NCBI GenBank assembly: GCA_963704875.1
Contig: CAVPIA010000005.1
Span: forward strand, 186,001 to 250,000
Length of the DNA stretch: 64,000 bases
From: CAMYOC01 sp963704875
GTDB lineage: Bacteria > Pseudomonadota > Gammaproteobacteria > Steroidobacterales > XN24
Reading direction: 5' to 3'
Shown here one piece after another: positions 33,295-40,972 of the stretch; within the stretch, counting starts at the first letter, position 1; every line of letters starts with the position of its first letter. The position numbers and the translations under genes are program-made. The notes under the pieces are model-generated. The model had not been told where the DNA came from. It did no database searches and saw nothing but the letters and a program-made list of their open reading frames with translations.

Positions 33295-35757
33295 ATGAAC
33301 AGCATCTGGGCGAAGATATACCGGTACGGCCTGGCATTCATGCGCAAGGCCATGTTCGTGTGGGTGCGCACCCGGGTTCCGAAAGAAGAGCTGGAAGCGA
33401 TGCGGGCGCTGCCTCCGGGGCCGGTGTGCTACGTGCTGGAAAAGCCCGGCCTGGCGGACGCCGCAGTGCTGGACAACGAGTTGCTCCAGCTCGGACGGGA
33501 GCCGGCCAGTCGCGGGATCGACGCCGGTGACCTGAAGGAATCCCGCGCGCTAATCCATCTGCGCAGCCACGGCAGGACGTTCCTGCGGCGCAACCGGCCG
33601 CCTGATCTTTCCCGCCTCGGCCGTATATTTCAGGCGGTGGCTGACGGTCAGATCGACGATGTCACGGTGGTCCCGGTATCGATCTACTGGGGACGCGCCC
33701 CAGACAAGGAACGATCCCTGTTAAAGCTGTTTTTCTCCGAGAATTGGGCGATCAGTGGTCGCCTCCGCCGCCTGTTCACCATCCTGGTCCATGGGCGCAA
33801 CGTGCTGGTGCAGTTCAGTGCACCGATCTCTGTGAGTCAGTTCCTCCGGGAGGCGCCGGGAGATCTTCCTGTACGAAAGATGGCGCGGGTGCTGCGGGTC
33901 CATTTTCGGCGCCAGCGCGCCGCGACGATCGGGCCCGATCTCTCTCATCGCCGCACGCTGGTAAATCAGATCCTGATGTCGCAATCGGTGCGCCGGCAGA
34001 TCAGGCGTGAGGTTGACGTCAATGGGGTCGCACGGGCCAAGGCCGAGGCGCGGGCGAGAAAGTATGCCTTCGAGATCGCCGCGGATTACTCGCCGCCGTT
34101 TGTGCAGTTCCTTTCAGGTTTGCTCGGCAAGCTGTGGAATCGCATCTACGAGGGCGTGGAAATAGCGCACCTGGACTCGCTCAAGCAGGTCGCCGGGAAC
34201 AACGAGATCGTCTATGTGCCTTGCCATCGAAGCCATATCGACTATCTGTTGCTGTCCTATGTTATCTACGAAAGAGGCATGATCTGCCCGCATATTGCAG
34301 CCGGGATCAACCTGAATCTGCCGGTGGTGGGTAGCTTGCTGCGCAAGGGCGGGGCGTTCTTCCTGCGTCGCAGCTTTCGGGATAATCCCTTGTATGCGGC
34401 AGTTTTCAATAAATATCTGTCACTGATCCTGGCCAAGGGTCTGCCGATCGAATATTTCGTTGAAGGGGGTCGCAGCCGCACCGGTCGTCTGCTGTCTGCC
34501 AAACCGGGCATGCTGTCGATGACCGTTCGTGGGTTCCTGCGCAATCCGAGCCGCCCGTTGGCGTTCGTGCCCGTGTTTTTCGGTTACGAACGGCTGATGG
34601 AAGGAAAGAGCTACATATCAGAGCTGTCGGGTCAGGCGAAACAGCGCGAAACGCTGTTCGGGCTGGTCAAGTCGCTAAAGGTCCTGCGCAAGCGGTTTGG
34701 TCGTGTCTACGTCAATTTCGGCGAACCGATACCGCTGGAAGAACTGCTGGATCAGCATCATGCGCGGTGGCGGGAGCATGACGTCCAGCGCGAGGAGCGA
34801 CCCGCCTGGCTGCAAGGCATGGTGCGTGATCTGGGCGACCGGGTGCTGCGCGGAATCAACGACGCGGCCGCTGTCAATCCGGTCAACCTGGTGGCTACGG
34901 CTCTGTTGTCCATGCCTCGTTGCAGCATGCTGGAAACAGAGTTGGTGCAGTTTCTTGATCTTCACCTGGGCTTGTTGCGCGCGGCGCCGTATTCACCAAG
35001 ATCAACCGTCCCGGAGATGGATGGGCGCCAGGTTCTGGATTATGTTGAACAACTCGGTCTGCTCAAGCGCAAGCAGCACAAATTGGGCGACATCATGTAC
35101 CTGCAGGAGCGGGACGCGATCCTGGCCAGCTATTTCCGTAACAACGTGGCGCATGTGTTCGCTTTGCAATCGCTGATCGCGTGCTGTTTCCTGGACCAGA
35201 CACAGCTGGAGCGCAAGCAGGTGCTGGCCTTGCTGGGTCGGATCTACCCGTATGTGCGTGGAGAGCTGCAATTGCGCTGGCAGGAATCTGAGCTGCAGGC
35301 AGCCGCCAGCGCGATGATCGACGCCCTGGCCAGGCGCGGCTTGCTGGTTTTGAGCAAGAGCGGAAAGATTCTCGCCAGACCCGCGGCCAACACACCGGAG
35401 GCAATACAGCTGTCGATCCTGGCGCGGACCATGCTGCAGGCACTGGAGCGGTATTACGTGACCGTCGCATTGCTACTCAAACATGGGCCTGGCGTTCTGA
35501 CGCCGAGCGGGCTGGAGGAGTTGTGCCAGCTGATGGCGCAGAGAATTTCATTTCTGTATCAGATCAATGCGCCGGAATTCTTTGACCGAAGTCTGTTTCG
35601 CGGGTTTATTCAGCGCTTGCGTCAGCATGAAGTGATCAATCTGGACGAACAGGGGCGGATAGAGTTTGGAGACAATCTGACGCGTGCGGACGATGACGCC
35701 AGGATGATCCTCGGCGAACATTTGCGTCACGATATCCTCCAGGCGGTGCATGTTTGA
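33295..35757 (+). CDS. plsB: Glycerol-3-phosphate 1-O-acyltransferase PlsB
   Basis: 820-residue inner-membrane enzyme that puts the first acyl chain on glycerol-3-phosphate in phospholipid synthesis. The acyltransferase motif I is CHRSHIDYLLL (His311-x4-Asp316), then GAFFLRRSF, FVEGGRSRTGR (388-397) and a motif-IV-like FVPVFFGYERLMEG. The length matches gammaproteobacterial PlsB (about 800). AGGAG lies four bases before the ATG at 33295; a GTG one codon earlier is possible. The PlsX/PlsY route genes are not in the window. Confidence 0.95.
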   Translation: MNSIWAKIYRYGLAFMRKAMFVWVRTRVPKEELEAMRALPPGPVCYVLEKPGLADAAVLDNELLQLGREPASRGIDAGDLKESRALIHLRSHGRTFLRRNRPPDLSRLGRIFQAVADGQIDDVTVVPVSIYWGRAPDKERSLLKLFFSENWAISGRLRRLFTILVHGRNVLVQFSAPISVSQFLREAPGDLPVRKMARVLRVHFRRQRAATIGPDLSHRRTLVNQILMSQSVRRQIRREVDVNGVARAKAEARARKYAFEIAADYSPPFVQFLSGLLGKLWNRIYEGVEIAHLDSLKQVAGNNEIVYVPCHRSHIDYLLLSYVIYERGMICPHIAAGINLNLPVVGSLLRKGGAFFLRRSFRDNPLYAAVFNKYLSLILAKGLPIEYFVEGGRSRTGRLLSAKPGMLSMTVRGFLRNPSRPLAFVPVFFGYERLMEGKSYISELSGQAKQRETLFGLVKSLKVLRKRFGRVYVNFGEPIPLEELLDQHHARWREHDVQREERPAWLQGMVRDLGDRVLRGINDAAAVNPVNLVATALLSMPRCSMLETELVQFLDLHLGLLRAAPYSPRSTVPEMDGRQVLDYVEQLGLLKRKQHKLGDIMYLQERDAILASYFRNNVAHVFALQSLIACCFLDQTQLERKQVLALLGRIYPYVRGELQLRWQESELQAAASAMIDALARRGLLVLSKSGKILARPAANTPEAIQLSILARTMLQALERYYVTVALLLKHGPGVLTPSGLEELCQLMAQRISFLYQINAPEFFDRSLFRGFIQRLRQHEVINLDEQGRIEFGDNLTRADDDARMILGEHLRHDILQAVHV

Positions 35758-35878
35758 ATGGCCGCGAAGGCCGATTTTGAGGCGCCGGTTTGGGGTCATC
35801 GACCCGGCTTGCGATGCTGCGATGCAACGCGCAAGCCATGCTGCAATGCATTTTGCGGGAAACCCTTATGCACCCATG

Positions 35879-35902
35879 TCGATTGAGGCTTCGCTCAATC
35901 GA
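35879..35902 (+). terminator. Perfect 9-bp hairpin downstream of plsB (terminator-like)
   Basis: TCGATTGAG and CTCAATCGA form a perfect stem with a GCTTCG loop, 120 bases after plsB. It is followed by AATTTCC, not a run of T, so it is at best a weak intrinsic terminator on the plus strand. Confidence 0.35.
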
Positions 35903-36152
35903 ATTTCCGAACCTCAGCGGGCGCGACCGGGGCAGTGAGAGTAGCGTGAAATAGCTGTTTTCTTTGGCGAAGTCGGCTGCCGGGGTCTACAGTCAGATTG
36001 CGTGTTTACCATGCTCCGGGCAGTCCTTTCGGGAGTAGCCGTGAGTCACCGCGACCGTTTGTTCGACTCGCTATCGGTGAATTAACCGCCGATGTTGTTT
36101 TTGAGCGGCAAAATGGGTTAGAAACAACGCATTAGATGAAAAAAATGGTCGG

Positions 36153-36165
36153 CAAGGTCACCTTG
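36153..36165. promoter_or_regulatory. Perfect dyad CAAGGTCACCTTG upstream of the DUF1302 gene
   Basis: A 6-1-6 inverted repeat, CAAGGT-C-ACCTTG, lies 85 bases before the start of the DUF1302 gene in the long leader. Short perfect dyads of this kind are often operator half-sites for dimeric repressors. I see no matching regulator gene nearby, and chance occurrence is possible. Confidence 0.3.
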
Positions 36166-36249
36166 TTCAAGCGTTTGTGACGGACTGAAAGCCGGCCCAT
36201 ACCAACAGGTAATCGTTCTGCCGAACTGGCAAATCATTTGGGGAACAAA

Positions 36250-38337
36250 ATGACAAGCACGTCCGCCTCCCGTCCACTGGGCCTGACCCGGATTTTTTCC
36301 AAGACCGCGCTCGCAGCCACTCTTGCTCTCGGTTTCGTATCGGGCGCCTCGGCGGCTGAGTTTGGTACGCCTGTAGAGGGTCTGAACGGCAGCTGGGATA
36401 CCACATTGAGCTGGGGCAACGTGTTTCGCTCGCAATCCTCCAGCAACGACATCATCTGCGACAGCAACGGCGGCAACTCCTACAGCTGTAACTACGATGA
36501 CGGCACGCTGAACTACGGCACCGGACTGGTCAGCAACCAGCTTAAGTTTCTGTCCGAGATCCAGCTCGACTACAAGAATGTCGGCTTGTTTGTCCGTGGC
36601 ACCGGCTATTACGATTTTGAAGCCGACAACACGGACCGCACACCGCTTTCCAAAGCGGCCAAGGACGATGTTGAGAAAGACGTGCGGATGCTCGATGCCT
36701 ATCTGTATGGTCGTTTCGATGTCGGTTCGGCCCCGGCCGAAATCCGGGTTGGCAAGCAGGTAGTGAACTGGGGCGAGGGCACGTTCTACGTCAGCGGCCT
36801 GAGTTCGCTGAACATCTTTGATGTGAGCAAGCTGCGGGGCGCCGCGGTGAATCTGCGCGAGGGTCTGCTGCCCCAGTACCAGGTCTACGGCAATATCAGC
36901 CTGACCGACAACCTCAGCATGGAAGGCTTCTACCAGTTCAAGTGGGACCGCACCGAGCCCGACCCGGTGGGTACGTGGTTTTCCTCCAACGACCTCGCTG
37001 CGCGTGGTGCCGAGTTCGTGATGCTGGGCTTTGGTGCCTGGAGCGATCTGGGTACTGACTTCACGCCGCTGGGCGGCTTCAACGATCCTACTTTCCAGCA
37101 TGTCTACAGGCTGCCCACCGACCGGCCCGGCGATGCCGATCAGTTTGGCCTGGCCTTGCGCTACTTCATGCCTGATCTGCTCGGCGGTACCGAATTTGGC
37201 CTCTACTACGCCAAGTACGCCAGCCGGCTACCGGTCCTGAGCGGCGTGACCGGCACCCAGGCGGGTTTTGGTAACGGCGTGGGCGTGGCCACCGCATCCG
37301 GTGCAACCGCGCAGGCCCTGGCCTCGGGTCTGTCCTTTGACGCCGCGGTTGCGACCGGCACCGCGGCCGGGGTGTCTCGTGCAACCCAACTCGGTGGCGA
37401 TATCAGCGCCAGCGAGATGAATTCCTGGGCCACCGTTGCGGCCAACACCTATCTGGGCGGTGGCAACGTGACCAGTCTTGCTGGTTCGCTGGCCACAGAC
37501 CAATACGCCAAGACGGCGGGCTATCGTCAGGAGTATCCGGAGGATATCCAGATCTACGGCGCCAGCTTCAGTACCGATATCTTCGGTATTGCGTGGCAGG
37601 GCGAGTACACGTTCAAGCACGACGCGCCATTGCAGCTGGACGATGTGGAATTGCTGTTCCGGGCGCTAGCTCCGATGGTCGACGCGCTGCAGCCGCTGGA
37701 TTGTGTTGCCGCCGGTGGCACCAATCCGAATGCGACTGGTCCGCTGGGCTGCTTTGGCCAGCAGGGACCAGCCACTCTCAACGAGGACATCAAGGGCTGG
37801 GTGGCGAAGGACATCAGCCAGTTCCAGACCACATTTACTTATCTGTCGGACCCGATCCTCGGTGCGCAGGTTGGTGCGTTCGTGATCGAAGGTGCCTGGA
37901 CTTATGTCCACGATTTCGAGGACAAGAAGACCGGCGGCCCGAACGGCTGGGGCTTGCGTTACGATGGACCCGGCACCTTTGTCAGCGGCAATGCCAACCT
38001 GACGGCATTTCAGCGCGGTGCGCTGGAGGGTCAGAACAACTTCGCCGACGAATTCTCCTGGGGCTATCGCACTCAGGCGAGTTTGACCTACAACAACCTG
38101 ATCGGCCCGTGGACGATCACGCCGCGAGTCGGCTGGGCACAAGACGTCAAGGGCGTGACGCCGGGACCTGGCGGCAACTTTATCCAGGGTCGAACCACCA
38201 CCACGTTCGGCGTGACCGGTGTGTTGCAGAACAAGTGGCAGCTGGACGCCAGCTGGACCACGTTTAACGGCGCCGGCCATCACAACCTGGTGCGCGATCG
38301 TGATTTCTTCGCGCTGTCCGCCAGTCTTTCGTTCTGA
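36250..38337 (+). CDS. DUF1302 family outer-membrane protein
   Basis: 695 residues from the ATG at 36250, five bases after GGGGA (a TTG at 36238 is the alternative). A signal peptide with cleavage near SGASAAE is followed by a beta-rich protein with many aromatic-ended strands and a C-terminal SLSF, typical of outer-membrane barrels. The DUF1302 motifs WDTTLSWGNVFR, VGKQVVNWGEGTFY and YQFKWDRTEPDPVGTWFS are clear. In the family, such genes sit with DUF1329, YCF48-like and RND genes, as here; a role in moving hydrophobic molecules across the outer membrane is an inference. An Ala/Thr-rich insert near residues 340-380 is probably an external loop. Confidence 0.88.
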   Translation: MTSTSASRPLGLTRIFSKTALAATLALGFVSGASAAEFGTPVEGLNGSWDTTLSWGNVFRSQSSSNDIICDSNGGNSYSCNYDDGTLNYGTGLVSNQLKFLSEIQLDYKNVGLFVRGTGYYDFEADNTDRTPLSKAAKDDVEKDVRMLDAYLYGRFDVGSAPAEIRVGKQVVNWGEGTFYVSGLSSLNIFDVSKLRGAAVNLREGLLPQYQVYGNISLTDNLSMEGFYQFKWDRTEPDPVGTWFSSNDLAARGAEFVMLGFGAWSDLGTDFTPLGGFNDPTFQHVYRLPTDRPGDADQFGLALRYFMPDLLGGTEFGLYYAKYASRLPVLSGVTGTQAGFGNGVGVATASGATAQALASGLSFDAAVATGTAAGVSRATQLGGDISASEMNSWATVAANTYLGGGNVTSLAGSLATDQYAKTAGYRQEYPEDIQIYGASFSTDIFGIAWQGEYTFKHDAPLQLDDVELLFRALAPMVDALQPLDCVAAGGTNPNATGPLGCFGQQGPATLNEDIKGWVAKDISQFQTTFTYLSDPILGAQVGAFVIEGAWTYVHDFEDKKTGGPNGWGLRYDGPGTFVSGNANLTAFQRGALEGQNNFADEFSWGYRTQASLTYNNLIGPWTITPRVGWAQDVKGVTPGPGGNFIQGRTTTTFGVTGVLQNKWQLDASWTTFNGAGHHNLVRDRDFFALSASLSF

Positions 38338-38359
38338 TTTCCGAGGAGAGAACCAGATC

Positions 38360-39739
38360 ATGTTTAAAAGAATATTGACCAGCGTCCTGGGGATCATGGC
38401 CCTTGCGGGCATGACCTCGACAGCGCTTGCGGAACTCTCGGCAGATCAGATCGCGAGACTGGGCAAGGACCTGACGCCAGTCGGCGCCGAGCAGGCGGGC
38501 AACGCGGCCGGTACGATCCCGCCGTGGGAAGGTGGCATCAAGTCCGCTGCTGCTGCCGGTTTTCCGGACTTCAAGGATGGTGGCCACCACCCGGATCCGT
38601 TTGCCGATGATCCGGTGCTGTATACGATCAACGCGGCCAATATGGCGCAGTACTCGAACATCCTCACCGAAGGCAACAAGGCCCTGCTGAAAACGTATCC
38701 GGATACCTATGTCATGAAGGTCTATCCGACCCGCCGCAGCGGCGCCTATCCGCAACGCATCTACGATGCCACCAAGGCCATTGCCGGCACCGCCAAGCTG
38801 ATCCCGGGTGGCAACGGAGTCGAAAACGCCACGGTGGGCTACCCGTTCCCGATTCCGAACAATGGTCTTGAGGTGTTCTGGAACCACATCCTGCGCTACC
38901 GCGCAGACATGGCCAAGCGCGCGATCGGCCAGGCGCCGGTCACCCGCTCGGGCAGTTACACCATGGTGATGTTCGAAGACAGCTACATGGCCTCGTACAG
39001 CCTGCCAGGCATGACTGTCGAAAAGCTGGACAACGTGATCATCTATTTCCTGCAGGCTGTAGCGGCTCCCGCCCGCCTGGCCGGCGAAATTCTGCTGGTG
39101 CACGAAACGCTGAACCAGAACAAAGAGCATCGCCGGGCCTGGATCTACAATCCGGGTCAGCGTCGTGTGCGGCGCGCGCCAAACGTGGCGTTTGACAATC
39201 CCCGCACGGCCAGTGATGGCCTGGCCACGGCCGATCAGTTCGACATGATGAACGGCAGTCCTGAGCGCTATAACTGGGAACTTGTCGGCAAGAAAGAGAT
39301 GCTGGTGCCGTACAACAGCTACAAGCTGCACAGCGGTGATTTGAAATACGAAGAGATCGTCAAGCCATTGCACATCAACCAGGATCTGGCGCGTTACGAA
39401 TTGCACCGGGTATGGGTAGTTGACGCCACGCTCAAGGAAGGCGCGCGCCATATTTACAAGCGGCGGACATACTACGTCGACGAAGACTCCTGGCAGATTC
39501 TCGTGGTGGACTGCTATGACAACCGTGATGAACTGTGGCGGGTCCAGGAAGGCTACGCGATTAACTACTATGACGTACCAAACATCTGGACGACGCTGGA
39601 TACCACGATCGATCTGCAGTCGGGCCGTTATCTGGCGATCGGGCTGAATAACGAGGAAGCGATTACCTACGACTTCAGCGCGAAGTTTGATCTATCCAAC
39701 TTCAGCCCGGGCGCGTTGCGCCGCGCTGGCGTCCGCTAG
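38360..39739 (+). CDS. DUF1329 domain-containing periplasmic protein
   Basis: 459 residues from the ATG at 38360 after GAGGAGAG; the upstream open frame is a shadow of the DUF1302 gene. Signal peptide ending near STALAE. DUF1329 pattern: LTPVGAEQAGNAAGTIPPWEGG, YPFPIPNNGLEVFWNHILRYRA, RRVRRAPNVAFDNP and a long beta-rich region. The family is thought to have a LolA/LolB-like fold, suited to carrying a lipid or other hydrophobic ligand through the periplasm. It starts 22 bases after the DUF1302 gene, so the two are certainly co-transcribed. A strong terminator follows. Confidence 0.9.
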   Translation: MFKRILTSVLGIMALAGMTSTALAELSADQIARLGKDLTPVGAEQAGNAAGTIPPWEGGIKSAAAAGFPDFKDGGHHPDPFADDPVLYTINAANMAQYSNILTEGNKALLKTYPDTYVMKVYPTRRSGAYPQRIYDATKAIAGTAKLIPGGNGVENATVGYPFPIPNNGLEVFWNHILRYRADMAKRAIGQAPVTRSGSYTMVMFEDSYMASYSLPGMTVEKLDNVIIYFLQAVAAPARLAGEILLVHETLNQNKEHRRAWIYNPGQRRVRRAPNVAFDNPRTASDGLATADQFDMMNGSPERYNWELVGKKEMLVPYNSYKLHSGDLKYEEIVKPLHINQDLARYELHRVWVVDATLKEGARHIYKRRTYYVDEDSWQILVVDCYDNRDELWRVQEGYAINYYDVPNIWTTLDTTIDLQSGRYLAIGLNNEEAITYDFSAKFDLSNFSPGALRRAGVR

Positions 39740-39748
39740 CCGAGGGTT

Positions 39749-39787
39749 CCGGGCCCCGTGGAGACTCCACGGGGCCCGGTCATTTTT
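39749..39787 (+). terminator. Strong rho-independent terminator
   Basis: CCGGGCCCCGTGGA pairs with TCCACGGGGCCCGG across a GAC loop, a 14-bp perfect GC-rich stem, followed by TCATTTTT. It lies ten bases after the DUF1329 stop and should end the DUF1302-DUF1329 transcript. The stem could also stop or slow reading into the YCF48-like and RND genes. Confidence 0.9.
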
Positions 39788-39808
39788 ACCTAGCCTGGCC
39801 TTTCTGCA

Positions 39809-40885
39809 ATGATCAGATTATTTAGCGGCACTCTCGCGCCCAGAGCCGGATGGCTGGTGGCGCTGATGTTTTTTCTGACCAGCCCTGCCTGGGCGCAGGA
39901 AGCTGCGTTCATGGCCCCTCTGGCCTCGTCCAATGCGCTGTTAATGGATGCAGCCAGCGTCGACGGACACATTGTCGCCGTCGGCGAACGCGGCATCATC
40001 CTCACCAGTGACGACAACGGCGCAAGCTGGACGCAGTCCGCATCCCCGGTCAGCGCGGTGCTGACTGCAGTCACTTTCCATGACCGCGATCTTGGCTGGG
40101 CCGTGGGGCATGACTCGGTTGTGCTCAAGACCACAGATGGCGGCGACACCTGGACTGTCACTCATAGTGCCCCTGATCTCGAGCAGCCTCTGTTCGACGT
40201 CTGGTTTGCTGACGCCAACAATGGGCTTGCGATCGGGGCCTACGGTTATGTGCTGGTATCCAGTGACGGCGGTGATTCGTGGCAGGAGAGCAGCCTGGAT
40301 GCCCAGGAGCTGGGGGCGGCTGTTGCCGACGATCTGGCCGAAGATCTGGCAGAAGACGGCGGCGACGATGCCGTTGACGACGAGTCATTCGGCGATGATT
40401 CCTGGATGGATGATATTCCGGCGGATTATCATCTCAATGCGCTGATGGAGGCCGACGGCCAGCTGTTTATCGGCGCCGAACGCGGCAACATCTACCGCTC
40501 AGATGATCAGGGTCAGACCTGGGTGTTGCTGCCGTCGTTTTATCCGGGATCATTTTTCGGCACGTTTGCCACCAGCCAGGGCGATGTCTATGTGATGGGC
40601 CTGACCGGTCACCTGTTCCGCAGCCGCGACGGTGGGCTGAGCTGGGACAAGGTCGAGACCGGTGTTGAGACTTCACTGAACGCGGCCGCAGAGCTCCCTG
40701 ATGGCACGATCGCTATCGTCGGGATGTCCGGCACACTACTGATCAGCCGCGACAATGGTGAGACTTTCGATCTGGTCCAGCAGGCCAACCGCAAGGCGCT
40801 GGTCGGCGTGCAGGTGACCGATGATGACGGTCTGTTGCTGCTCGGCGAAGCAGGCGTAGTGAAACTGGCGGCAGGAGAATTCTGA
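39809..40885 (+). CDS. YCF48-like beta-propeller protein
   Basis: 358-residue exported protein: signal peptide ending at AWAQ (residue 30), then repeated Asp-box motifs (SDDNGASW, TDGGDTW, SDGGDSW, SDDQGQTW, SRDGGLSW, SRDNGETF) spaced about 45-50 residues apart, as in YCF48/HCF136-type seven-bladed propellers. Residues 173-202 are a strongly acidic insert (DDLAEDLAEDGGDD...) between blades, which would protrude. Its place between DUF1329 and RND genes is the usual one for this cassette; it may act as a periplasmic assembly or ligand-binding partner. Promoter not obvious behind the terminator. Confidence 0.85.
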   Translation: MIRLFSGTLAPRAGWLVALMFFLTSPAWAQEAAFMAPLASSNALLMDAASVDGHIVAVGERGIILTSDDNGASWTQSASPVSAVLTAVTFHDRDLGWAVGHDSVVLKTTDGGDTWTVTHSAPDLEQPLFDVWFADANNGLAIGAYGYVLVSSDGGDSWQESSLDAQELGAAVADDLAEDLAEDGGDDAVDDESFGDDSWMDDIPADYHLNALMEADGQLFIGAERGNIYRSDDQGQTWVLLPSFYPGSFFGTFATSQGDVYVMGLTGHLFRSRDGGLSWDKVETGVETSLNAAAELPDGTIAIVGMSGTLLISRDNGETFDLVQQANRKALVGVQVTDDDGLLLLGEAGVVKLAAGEF

Positions 40886-40972
40886 TCAGATTAACGGGTA
40901 CAAAATCTTGGTGATCGCATTCGCGATCTCCATCGGGCGTCCGGCGGACGCCGGTTGGTGGAAGGAAAAAGC

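Larger units (their letters stand above)
35758..36249. other. Non-coding 490-bp gap before the DUF1302 gene
   Basis: I find no convincing gene here. The stretch holds a 9-bp hairpin at 35879-35902 and a perfect dyad at 36153-36165 (separate entries), and a region richer in A and T than its surroundings from about 35940 to 36240 that probably includes the promoter and leader of the DUF1302 gene. The frame open at 35750-35938 has poor composition and no RBS. Confidence 0.6.

Noticed and set aside
35750..35938. 62-residue frame after plsB
   Set aside because: No RBS, overlaps the plsB end and contains the hairpin; treated as non-coding.
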